NCBI GenBank assembly: GCA_905215035.1
Contig: CAJMOJ010000036.1
Location: forward strand, 1-21,180
Reading direction: 5' to 3'
From: an uncultured bacterium
Lineage (GTDB): Bacteria > Actinomycetota > Coriobacteriia > Coriobacteriales > Eggerthellaceae
Length of the DNA: 21,180 bases
Each line of letters begins with the position of its first letter. Within the stretch, counting starts at the first letter, position 1. Both the position numbers and the translations under genes were made by a program. A model generated the notes under the pieces. That model had not been told where the DNA came from. It searched no databases and was given only the letters and a program-made list of their open reading frames with translations. Positions 1 through 6,689 of this stretch are shown in pieces.

Positions 1-30
1 TTTTTTTTTTCGTTTCTTAAGGCTTAGAAT

Positions 31-43
31 CCCCCCCCCCCCC
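31..43. repeat. Poly-C tract (13 C)
   Basis: Thirteen consecutive C residues (G on the minus strand), about 20 bases from a run of at least ten T at the window edge. Homopolymers of this length are rare in a genome of moderate GC and are prone to slipped-strand length change. The gene it may control lies outside the window, so its role cannot be judged. Confidence 0.9.
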
Positions 44-261
44 GCAAAATATTGCAATGCTTAATCAATCTAAACCCATAGATAATTTCTATATATGCAG
101 TTCAGTTGCTATTTTTATTAAGCAAGTACCTATTATCAGGAAACAGGAAGTACATAAAAGTCTTTTTGTAATAAACCAAATGGTTTTTTGACACGTTCTA
201 AGCAAGTTTGTTGATCTACCTGTCTTAACGGTGCAGCAATTGGTAGTTGATTCCATAACGC

Positions 262-290
262 AAAAAGAGGGCCACTCGTGACCCTCTTTT
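262..290 (-). terminator. Rho-independent terminator after the pyrophosphatase gene
   Basis: A 9-bp perfect stem (AAAAGAGGG paired with CCCTCTTTT, 263-271 and 282-290) encloses a 10-nt loop that can itself pair CAC/GTG. On the minus strand the stem ends in five T. It lies about 190 bases beyond the pyrophosphatase stop codon. The flanking A/T runs could let it work in both directions. Confidence 0.75.
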
Positions 291-340
291 GTAATTTTGA
301 TTGCTTTATTTGATTCTGCATACGTAATTTTATGCAGCCA

Positions 341-410
341 GTTTCATGTGATTAATTTTATGCGGTTGGTTTCACATGATCAGTTTCACATGGCTAGTTT
401 CACTCAATCA
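341..410. repeat. Cluster of 14-bp GTTTCA-type repeats
   Basis: Copies starting at 341, 369, 383 and 397 share GTTTCA followed by a variable tail ending TA or CA; starts are 28, 14 and 14 bases apart. The first two sit in a longer 28-bp duplication (326-353 and 354-381) whose 7 differences are all transitions. The cluster lies between the pyrophosphatase stop codon and its terminator. Confidence 0.75.
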
Positions 411-478
411 ATGTATCGTAGTTAACTTAGTACGATAGGTGTATTGAACGAAAAAGTGATTCGAACAATGTCAAAAGT

Positions 479-1858
479 CTAAGCATCAAGCAAGGGAGCT
501 GCAACTTGCTTCTTGCGAGAAAGAACGCCTGGCATCCAACACGCTTTAGACGAATCAATACCAAAGACGCGATCAACCTTATGATGGTCTCCCTCAACAA
601 TAAAGTTAGAACCCTCTTCGATAATATCGGTCAACAAGAGCAAAACAAATTCGTAGTTGTTTAAGTCACGAAGATCTTTCAAGAACGAACGGATTTCCTC
701 TTCACGGTTCATAAGCGCTTGCAGCGTAACCGTCTCATGCTGGCCAATCAAAATAGTACCGCCATCAGGAAGCTTAAACTCTTTGGAGTCAGCTGTGCAA
801 AGCGTCTTGACATCCATGTCGGTATCACCGCCGCGACATTCAAAGACATGCATACCAAACTCACGAGGATCCACACCAACAATATTAGCAAGGTATTCTA
901 CCTGAGCTTGATCAACCTCAGTTGCGGTTGGCGACTTCAAGATGACTGTGTCAGTCATAATAGCTGAAAGCAGTACAGCAGCAATAGGCTTAGGGATTTC
1001 AACGTTATACTCTTTAAACTGCAACGTCACAATAGTTGCCGATGAGCCAACAGGAATATTCAAGAAGCGAATAGGCTGCACTGTTGAAATATCACCAATG
1101 CGGTGATGGTCAATAATCTCACAAACTACTGCCTCATCAATCCCATCGGCAGCTTGTGATGATTCATTATGATCAACAAGAATGATATTGCGACGGGGAG
1201 GAACAGTAACATCTGAGCGGGTAACAATACCAATAGCGTAGCCTTGATCGTCAAGCACAACCGCCTCACGCAAGGTTGAATTCAACAGATCATCCGTCGC
1301 CTCACGCAAGAGATCATCTTCTGAAAGTGTTAGAACATCAGTATCGGTCAGCGTTGAAACGGTCTGCGTGAGTGAATCAAGCAAGTCTTGTGCTACAGCC
1401 TCTTTGTCAAATCCCTCAGCAGACTCCTCAGCCGCTTTGTCCATTGCAGAAATATAGCGCTCAGCAATCATGCGCGTAGTAATAAGGCCTTGATATTTAC
1501 CTTGTTCATCAGTAACAACCAACGCGCGAACATTATGTTTACGCAGCAAGCGTCCTGCCTCGATAACAGCTGCATTAGCGGAAACGGAAACAACCGGAGA
1601 GCTCATCACGTCTTTTACACGTGCAGAAACATTAGAAATGAGCATAGGTGGCTCAACACCATATTCAGAAAGAATAGCTTCAGATTCTTCAGGAAGAGGC
1701 CCTAAGCGACAAGGAATATATACCATCTCTTCCGCAGAAGGATCATCTGCTAACGTACGCTTCATAAGTTCATTTTTAAGATACGCATATCCAATCGCCG
1801 CAGCGATGGAGTCATTATCGGGGTTTTTGTGACCCACTACCAAAACTGGAGTAGCCAT
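479..1858 (-). CDS. ppaC: Manganese-dependent family II inorganic pyrophosphatase with CBS domains
   Basis: Hydrolyses pyrophosphate to phosphate in the cytoplasm, pulling biosynthetic reactions forward. The 459 residues show the DHH architecture: metal-binding GHKNPDNDS at 9-17, VDHN at 228-231, DHH at 250-252, TDT at 302-304, then the DHHA2 domain with the substrate-binding SRKKQ at 447-451. Two CBS domains (about 81-135 and 165-218) are inserted between the first metal motif and VDHN. In the CBS-PPase family such domains bind adenine nucleotides and tune activity. There is no room for the DRTGG domain that some members carry between the CBS domains. The start is supported by AAGGAG upstream. 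It lies 169 bases after the small membrane protein gene, separated by a terminator, so it is probably transcribed alone; its own terminator is at 262-290. Confidence 0.96.
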   Translation of the reverse strand: MATPVLVVGHKNPDNDSIAAAIGYAYLKNELMKRTLADDPSAEEMVYIPCRLGPLPEESEAILSEYGVEPPMLISNVSARVKDVMSSPVVSVSANAAVIEAGRLLRKHNVRALVVTDEQGKYQGLITTRMIAERYISAMDKAAEESAEGFDKEAVAQDLLDSLTQTVSTLTDTDVLTLSEDDLLREATDDLLNSTLREAVVLDDQGYAIGIVTRSDVTVPPRRNIILVDHNESSQAADGIDEAVVCEIIDHHRIGDISTVQPIRFLNIPVGSSATIVTLQFKEYNVEIPKPIAAVLLSAIMTDTVILKSPTATEVDQAQVEYLANIVGVDPREFGMHVFECRGGDTDMDVKTLCTADSKEFKLPDGGTILIGQHETVTLQALMNREEEIRSFLKDLRDLNNYEFVLLLLTDIIEEGSNFIVEGDHHKVDRVFGIDSSKACWMPGVLSRKKQVAAPLLDA

Positions 1859-1982
1859 TAACGCTCCTTATCAATCGATACTGTCACATCGTATTGTACA
1901 CGCATTACAACAAGCATAGCGCCTTAGATAGGTTACGCGCGAGATGGAACCTACGAGATCAACGTGATTAAGATGAATACGC

Positions 1983-2024
1983 AAAAATAAATCCGCATAC
2001 TTTACTATGATTATTGTAGTGCGG
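1983..2024 (-). terminator. Hairpin terminator of the aro-pcrA operon
   Basis: CCGCA (1993-1997) pairs with TGCGG (2020-2024), with further TAC/GTA pairing inside. On the minus strand it is followed by ATTTATTTTT (1983-1992). It begins 4 bases after the stop codon of the small membrane protein. On the plus strand it is also followed by a T-run, so it may act both ways. Confidence 0.6.
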
Positions 2025-2027
2025 TTT

Positions 2028-2381
2028 TTATTGTGCGGTTTTCTTATCAATCACAGAAAGCTCATCGCTCCCCTGTGCTTGCGCACGCTCTTCAACACGC
2101 TTGAGTGCACCACTCGCAATTTGATCAAGATGCCTGTTTCGAAAATAGACAAGCCAATTGAGCGCCAAACAAAAGATATTAATGAAGTAAACGGCTAAAA
2201 CCCAATTGATTGATCCTGAAACAAATTTTGCAGCAATACCCGCAACGTAACCAAGCGTAATCAGCGCAATAAACTGCCAACTTGTTCCCGCTGCAGTACG
2301 TGCCTGAAAATTCTTGTATGCATTGAGCGGCCAAGAAAGGCCAAAACAGATGAGCATGATAGCTTCTAAAAGCTCAGCCAT
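2028..2381 (-). CDS. Small PQ-loop/SemiSWEET-like membrane protein
   Basis: A 117-residue protein with three predicted membrane segments (about 4-19, 36-56 and 59-80) and a charged C-terminal tail. The pattern, with GLSWPLNAYKN near the start followed by RTAAGTS, resembles the small three-helix PQ-loop/SemiSWEET-like proteins common in low-GC bacteria and Coriobacteriia. Relatives transport small solutes as dimers, but neither substrate nor true membership can be shown from sequence alone. It follows pcrA by 55 bases and its stop abuts a terminator, so it is probably the last gene of that operon. No good ribosome binding site sits directly before the ATG: the nearest purine-rich run is about 17 bases upstream, so translation may be weak or the start may differ. 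Confidence 0.75.
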   Translation of the reverse strand: MAELLEAIMLICFGLSWPLNAYKNFQARTAAGTSWQFIALITLGYVAGIAAKFVSGSINWVLAVYFINIFCLALNWLVYFRNRHLDQIASGALKRVEERAQAQGSDELSVIDKKTAQ

Positions 2382-2412
2382 GATATATGAGGGTCACTTC
2401 CCTTTTTATTTT

Positions 2413-2444
2413 CTCGTTCTCTAATTCTCTCGTTATCTAATTCT
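2413..2444. repeat. 16-bp tandem duplication across the pcrA stop codon
   Basis: CTCGTTCTCTAATTCT (2413-2428) is followed immediately by the same 16 bases with one change (2429-2444). The second copy contains the pcrA stop codon at 2437-2439. It is a simple slippage-type duplication at the 3' end of the gene. Confidence 0.85.
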
Positions 2445-4944
2445 CTATTTTGACGATGGGGGCATAATCTTTCAGCAGTTTTTTGGTTTGTCCGGTACGC
2501 ATAAATTTGACTTGAAGCATATCACCATCAACTTTGGTAACTTTACCCTTGCCAAAGACTTTATGATCTACCATATCGCCTGGCTTAAAGGTCATATGCG
2601 CTGCCGCTTTTTTGCCCGCGCGATCAGCTGCTTTATCGCGATTACCGCTGCCTGAAGCGCTCGATCGGCCAAATACGCGTCCCTCTCCTGCTTCTGTTCC
2701 TGATCCGGCAATACCACGACGCGAACCACGTTTTTCCCAACCAGAACCAGAGAATCCTGCTGAACCCATACCAATACCTTCACGCAGCTCATTGGGAATC
2801 TCCCGCACAAACCGCGAGGTGGGATTGGAGCTTGTTGAGCCAAACAGCTGACGGGTAAGCGCACTCGTTAGATAAAGCTTTTTGCGCGCACGCGTAATAG
2901 CGACATAGGCAAGACGACGCTCCTCTTCTAATCCAAGAGGATCGCCTGATGAATTGCTGTGTGGGAAGATGCTCTCTTCCATACCTGCAACAAACACAAC
3001 GTCAAACTCAAGACCTTTTGCTGAATGAACGGTCATCAGCGTTACCGCACGCCCATCATCGGTCATGGTATCCATGTCGGTTCGTAGCGTTACCCATTCC
3101 GTAAAGTCTGCGAGGCTATCGCCTTGGAATACGCGTACGGGAGGCTGCACATCTGCTACTTCTACAGCTGCGTCACCTATGGTAAGTGTATCAAGCGAGC
3201 CTGTATCGGCATGTATATCTGTGTCGGTATATATGTCCGCATCAGCATGCGCATCTGTACCAGCAAGCGCGTCCGTGTCGAGTGCATCTACGCCAACAAG
3301 CGCGTCCGTATCGAGTATGTCGGACGTAAGCCCATCCGCATCAAGCGTGACAGTGGGTGCTTCAAAAAGCGCATCGGCATCTTCATGAGTTTGTGCATAC
3401 TCATCGACTACACCATAGAACTCTTGGATGTTTTCAATGCGACTTTGCGCTTCTTCCGTTCGTTCAGCCTGGAGCGCTTCAATAAGTCCGGCCTTATCCA
3501 CGATCATCTCAACAACCTTGCGGAGTTCTCCCGTGTAGGTTTGCGCCTCGTGAATGAGCGCCACAAATTCAGCAATCTTGGTACGCGTGTTCATGCGAAT
3601 AGACTCATCGACACACGCAAGCTGACACGCTTCCAAAAACGTGCATTGATTCATGCGCGCAAGCGTTTCGATGTGGCCAACCGTCGTGTTGCCAATCCCG
3701 CGCTTAGGCACGTTAATCACGCGCTGTGCTGCGATATCGTTAGCAGGATTAACCACCAACGTGAGATACGCCATGACGTCTTTGATTTCCGCACGGTCAA
3801 AAAAGCGCGTACCGCCAACCAGTCGATACGGAACACCGGCACGCAAAAGCATATCTTCAAGCGTACGGGATTGTGCGTTAGTGCGATAAAACACCGCCAT
3901 CTGGTTATAGGATGTGCCGGTATCTTTGAGCTTTTCAATCTGACCTGCAATCCAGCGGCCCTCATCGCGCTCATCGTTAGCCATATAGACCTTGATCTTG
4001 TCGCCATCTTCTGAAGAGGTGAAAAGCTTTTTAGATTTACGATTGACGTTATTGGCGATAACCGCATTGGCAGCTGACAAGATATTGCCAACCGATCGGT
4101 AATTTTCCTCAAGCTTTACCACCTGCGCATCAGGATAGTCCTCCTCAAAATCAAGGATATTGCGCAAATCAGCACCACGCCACGAGTAGATAGACTGATC
4201 ATCATCACCGACAACCATGATGTTACGATTCTTTGCCGCAAGAAGCTGCGTGAGCACGTACTGCGCATGATTGGTGTCCTGATACTCGTCTACCAAAAGA
4301 TAGCGGAAACGATTTTGGTATGCCTCGAGCACATCAGGATGATTCTTGAGCAAAAGCCACGTATAGAGCAAAAGATCGTCAAAGTCGAAGGCGTTTTGCG
4401 CTTGCAAGCGCTCTTGGTAGCGCAAATATACCTTGGCTACCGTCTGTGATATGAAGTCGTTAGCCTGATCGCTAAATACTTGAGCTACCACCAGATCATT
4501 TTTAGCCATCGAAATGCGGTTTTGGATCATACGCTCAGGGTAGCGCTTTGGATCAATATTGAGCTCGTCTAAAATCTGCTTGATCAGGCGCTTGGTATCG
4601 GTTGGATCTGCAATGGTAAATCCTTTAGCAAAACCAATGCGCTCGCAATCGGCACGCAGAATGCGCACGCACATGCTATGGAAGGTCGAAACCCACATAC
4701 CGCGCGCATAGGTCCCGATAAGCCCACCCAAGCGCTCACGCATCTCAGCTGCTGCTTTATTGGTAAAGGTGATAGCCATGATCTCCCATGGTGCCACACC
4801 TAAATCTTCAACAAGATGAGCAATACGATGTGTCAAAACACGCGTCTTACCAGAGCCCGCTCCGGCTAAAACCAGAAGCGGGCCCTCGGTTGTAAGAACA
4901 GCTTGTTTTTGCGCTGGATTAAGTGAATCAAGATCCACGGGCAT
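2437..4944 (-). CDS. pcrA: ATP-dependent DNA helicase PcrA/UvrD (superfamily 1)
   Basis: A 3'-5' helicase for nucleotide excision repair, replication fork clearance and RNA polymerase backtracking. All SF1A motifs are present in 835 residues: Walker A AGAGSGKT 27-34, Walker B VDEYQDT 218-224, GDDDQSIYSWRGA 246-258, NYRS 281-284, TVHSAKGLEFD 638-648 and AYVAITRARKK 679-689. A Gly/Ser/Arg-rich linker (about 727-780) leads to a Tudor-like C-terminal domain (about 786-835), which in Gram-positive PcrA binds RNA polymerase. Unusual is an acidic insert at about 520-600 with 11-residue repeats (LDTDAL..DA), just before the last part of domain 2. Its ATG directly follows the TAA stop of the DAHP synthase, so the two are translationally coupled. 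Confidence 0.97.
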   Translation of the reverse strand: MPVDLDSLNPAQKQAVLTTEGPLLVLAGAGSGKTRVLTHRIAHLVEDLGVAPWEIMAITFTNKAAAEMRERLGGLIGTYARGMWVSTFHSMCVRILRADCERIGFAKGFTIADPTDTKRLIKQILDELNIDPKRYPERMIQNRISMAKNDLVVAQVFSDQANDFISQTVAKVYLRYQERLQAQNAFDFDDLLLYTWLLLKNHPDVLEAYQNRFRYLLVDEYQDTNHAQYVLTQLLAAKNRNIMVVGDDDQSIYSWRGADLRNILDFEEDYPDAQVVKLEENYRSVGNILSAANAVIANNVNRKSKKLFTSSEDGDKIKVYMANDERDEGRWIAGQIEKLKDTGTSYNQMAVFYRTNAQSRTLEDMLLRAGVPYRLVGGTRFFDRAEIKDVMAYLTLVVNPANDIAAQRVINVPKRGIGNTTVGHIETLARMNQCTFLEACQLACVDESIRMNTRTKIAEFVALIHEAQTYTGELRKVVEMIVDKAGLIEALQAERTEEAQSRIENIQEFYGVVDEYAQTHEDADALFEAPTVTLDADGLTSDILDTDALVGVDALDTDALAGTDAHADADIYTDTDIHADTGSLDTLTIGDAAVEVADVQPPVRVFQGDSLADFTEWVTLRTDMDTMTDDGRAVTLMTVHSAKGLEFDVVFVAGMEESIFPHSNSSGDPLGLEEERRLAYVAITRARKKLYLTSALTRQLFGSTSSNPTSRFVREIPNELREGIGMGSAGFSGSGWEKRGSRRGIAGSGTEAGEGRVFGRSSASGSGNRDKAADRAGKKAAAHMTFKPGDMVDHKVFGKGKVTKVDGDMLQVKFMRTGQTKKLLKDYAPIVKIEN
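3260..3316 (-). repeat. 33-bp direct repeat inside pcrA
   Basis: Two copies of a 24-base sequence (3260-3283 and 3293-3316) lie 33 bases apart and differ at two positions. They encode the repeated LDTDALxGxDA units in the acidic insert of PcrA. Being a multiple of three, changes in copy number would keep the frame. Confidence 0.8.
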
Positions 4945-5742
4945 TTATACAATCTTCTTTCCAAAGACAGCAGCAATCTCACGCAATTGATCCACGAGTT
5001 CACGGAACTGTGCTGGCGTGAGCTGCTGGGGACCATCAGAGAGTGCAGCGCTGGGGTTAGGATGAACCTCAATCATGATTGAGTCAGCACCAGCAGCAAT
5101 TGCAGCATAAGCAAGCGATGGGACTAAGTCACGCACACCTGCAGGATGCGATACGTCAATACAAATGGGGAACAATGACTGCTTGTGGACAACAGGTACT
5201 GCAGAAATATCAAGCGTAAAACGCGTTGCTGTCTCAAACGTACGTAAACCACGCTCGCAGAGCACAACATTGTTGTTGCCATTCATGGTGATGTATTCAG
5301 TAGCGGAGAGCCACTCATCAATAGTTGCTGCCAAACCACGCTTGAGCAATACCATCTTATGGGAGTCCTTGGTAACCTCGCCAATCTTTTTTAACAGTGA
5401 GAAGTTCTGCATGTTTCGTGCGCCTACCTGAAGCCCATCGACATAAGAATGGACAAGCTCGGTATGCGCAGAATCCATGACCTCAGTTAATGTTTTAAGG
5501 CCGTATTTTTCGCCACCGGCCTTCATGATTTTTAAGCCCTCTTCACCCAAGCCTTGAAAAGAATGGGGGTTAGTACGGGGTTTAAAAGCACCGCCACGAA
5601 TCCAGCTTAAGCCCAAATCAGCAACCGTCTCAGCAACCTCGAAGAATTGCTCTTCAGACTCAACTGAGCAAGGACCTGCATAAAGGGTAATTTCGTCGGT
5701 TTTGGTGCCGTAATCTGGTAAAGAGGAAAGCTTTTTAATCAC
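4945..5742 (-). CDS. aroF: 3-deoxy-7-phosphoheptulonate (DAHP) synthase, type I-beta, catalytic domain only
   Basis: Condenses phosphoenolpyruvate and erythrose 4-phosphate into DAHP, the first step of the shikimate pathway. Motifs seen in 265 residues: AGPCSVES 22-29, FKPRT 53-57, GARNMQN 107-113, LLKRG 132-136, CERG 162-165, DVSHPAG 196-202 and the metal-site pair E225/H227. It lacks the N-terminal ferredoxin-like or fused mutase domain that gives feedback control in many I-beta enzymes. The start is GTG (5740-5742), preceded by AGAGGTG, and overlaps the end of the chorismate mutase gene by 8 bases. The separate mutase just upstream may supply regulation in trans; that is inference. Symbol usage varies (aroF/aroG/aroA). 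Confidence 0.95.
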   Translation of the reverse strand: MIKKLSSLPDYGTKTDEITLYAGPCSVESEEQFFEVAETVADLGLSWIRGGAFKPRTNPHSFQGLGEEGLKIMKAGGEKYGLKTLTEVMDSAHTELVHSYVDGLQVGARNMQNFSLLKKIGEVTKDSHKMVLLKRGLAATIDEWLSATEYITMNGNNNVVLCERGLRTFETATRFTLDISAVPVVHKQSLFPICIDVSHPAGVRDLVPSLAYAAIAAGADSIMIEVHPNPSAALSDGPQQLTPAQFRELVDQLREIAAVFGKKIV

Positions 5743-6019
5743 GACTTGGCACCTCTTTCATGACCTTTAAGATGCCACGATAAATCTCAGTGAGGTTCTC
5801 GTTGTAGAGAGGACCCTCATTGTAGGTTGCGAGTTTAGCAAAGATTTCCTCTTCACGCTTGGGGTCATAAAGGCCCATATGAGCATCAGGCTTTAAGGCA
5901 CGAATGTCTAAAGAATGGCCTGCACGCTCGTTCAACAAAGCAACTAATTGCTTGTCGATTGCGTCGATCTCAGCACGATGCTTTTCGATCTCAGCAAATG
6001 CTTCCGTTTGTTCTGCCAT
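5735..6019 (-). CDS. Chorismate mutase, AroQ type
   Basis: Converts chorismate to prephenate, the branch towards phenylalanine and tyrosine. From the ATG at 6017-6019 the product is 94 residues, the usual size of a single AroQ domain, and shows the first-helix pattern HRAEIDAIDKQLVALLNER, a following IRALK, then YDPKREEEI and a C-terminal helix. A frame reaching 6040 exists, but AAAGGA at 6026-6031 sits correctly before the 6019 start, so I chose that. It is the first gene of the operon and overlaps the DAHP synthase by 8 bases, suggesting equal production and perhaps a complex, as known for non-covalent mutase/DAHP synthase pairs in other actinobacteria. Confidence 0.92.
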   Translation of the reverse strand: MAEQTEAFAEIEKHRAEIDAIDKQLVALLNERAGHSLDIRALKPDAHMGLYDPKREEEIFAKLATYNEGPLYNENLTEIYRGILKVMKEVPSRD

Positions 6020-6049
6020 GATTATTCCTTTCATCAGCAATGTACAATC

Positions 6050-6073
6050 GGCAAGTCACGCAACGTGGTTGCC
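6050..6073 (-). promoter_or_regulatory. Hairpin in the leader of the aromatic/pcrA operon
   Basis: GGCAA (6050-6054) pairs with TTGCC (6069-6073) and CACG (6057-6060) with CGTG (6064-6067) around a 3-nt loop. It lies between the proposed promoter and the mutase ribosome binding site and has no T-run, so it is not a simple terminator. It may be an mRNA structure or a protein-binding inverted repeat. Confidence 0.5.
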
Positions 6074-6099
6074 GTATTGCCAACTTTTGAGCGGTTTTC

Positions 6100-6108
6100 A
6101 TCATAGCA
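6100..6108 (-). promoter_or_regulatory. Extended -10 promoter candidate for the chorismate mutase operon
   Basis: On the minus strand the sequence reads TGCTATGAT, an extended -10 element (TGN plus TATGAT). No good -35 box is visible at the usual distance. Initiation would be near 6093, giving a leader of about 75 bases that includes the hairpin at 6050-6073. Confidence 0.4.
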
Positions 6109-6160
6109 AAGGCCGGCATGCTTGAGGGTGCACAGTATGATGGTCACATGAATTACGGCG

Positions 6161-6553
6161 CTATATTTTGGTGGAGTGTTGCGTGTCCGTACCAGTCACA
6201 GCGACGGCGCGACTTTCTACCGCGGAATACTTCTCATCCGCAGTGCAACTCGCACCCATTGAGCGGCTCACTTTTGCAGTGCGCTTAGCTTCCTCAAGCT
6301 CGGAGTAAAGCGTTTTTTGAATCACACAGAATTGAATACCGGCAGAAGCAAGCAAGGCGATGGCAACCATAATGCCCACGACCATAAAGAAGGAGCTTTG
6401 CGCGCCCACAATAAAAGCAGCCAAGTCGATCAAGATAATAATGAGTGCCGCGTAACAACACAGACTGGTAATGCGCAAGTCAGTCGTCGTGCGCAAAGTC
6501 CGCTTTTCAGACTCAGTTAACTTTGGATGCTTTGTACTCTGCTTTGTACTCAT
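6161..6553 (-). CDS. Small membrane protein of unknown function, two predicted helices
   Basis: I do not recognise a family. The 130-residue product has a basic N-terminus (about 1-28), two hydrophobic stretches (about 31-50 and 54-75) and a hydrophilic, Ser/Thr-rich C-terminal tail of about 50 residues with a short charged helix (SELEEAKRTAK). This suggests a hairpin membrane protein with both ends on the same side, probably cytoplasmic by the positive-inside rule. It is transcribed divergently from guaA across a 136-base gap. No Shine-Dalgarno sequence precedes the ATG; a TATACT box ends only 7 bases before it, so a leaderless message is possible. Confidence 0.7.
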   Translation of the reverse strand: MSTKQSTKHPKLTESEKRTLRTTTDLRITSLCCYAALIIILIDLAAFIVGAQSSFFMVVGIMVAIALLASAGIQFCVIQKTLYSELEEAKRTAKVSRSMGASCTADEKYSAVESRAVAVTGTDTQHSTKI

Positions 6554-6560
6554 AGGCTTA

Positions 6561-6566
6561 AGTATA
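6561..6566 (-). promoter_or_regulatory. -10 box placed for a leaderless transcript
   Basis: The minus strand has TATACT at 6566-6561, 7 bases before the ATG at 6553. A start about 7 bases after the box would fall on or next to the A of the ATG. The -35 region (TGTCGA) is weak. Confidence 0.4.
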
Positions 6567-6583
6567 CGCTTCTACAGACTCAC

Positions 6584-6614
6584 TCGACACCTCCATGGGT
6601 AAATCAGGTAGAAT
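6584..6614 (+). promoter_or_regulatory. Candidate guaA promoter
   Basis: TCGACA (6584-6589) and TAGAAT (6609-6614) are separated by 19 bases, longer than the 17 optimum. Initiation would be near 6621, giving a leader of about 70 bases. I saw no purine riboswitch core in this leader. Confidence 0.35.
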
Positions 6615-6689
6615 TGTTGCCAAACGATCGGCCGTAACGAGCCGCAATAACAAACCGCAATCAGGCATAAAGAGGCACAAAAGGAGATC

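Larger units (their letters stand above)
1..478. other. Non-coding region downstream of the pyrophosphatase gene
   Basis: I see no convincing gene here. The stretch holds a run of T at the window edge, a C13 tract, a strong hairpin terminator at 262-290 and a cluster of 14-bp repeats at 341-410. A 61-codon minus-strand frame (136-321) runs straight through the terminator hairpin and has no recognisable product, so I treat it as chance or as an unidentifiable remnant. Confidence 0.6.

Noticed and set aside
136..321. 61-codon minus-strand frame
   Set aside because: It reads through the perfect terminator hairpin at 262-290 and matches nothing I know.
3124..4014. 296-codon plus-strand open frame
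   Set aside because: It is antisense to pcrA, whose motifs are all intact. The composition (rich in R, C, I, H) is that of an opposite-strand shadow and no family is recognisable.
6615..6689. Purine riboswitch in the guaA leader
   Set aside because: The leader is only about 70 bases and shows no paired three-stem core with the conserved loop sequences.
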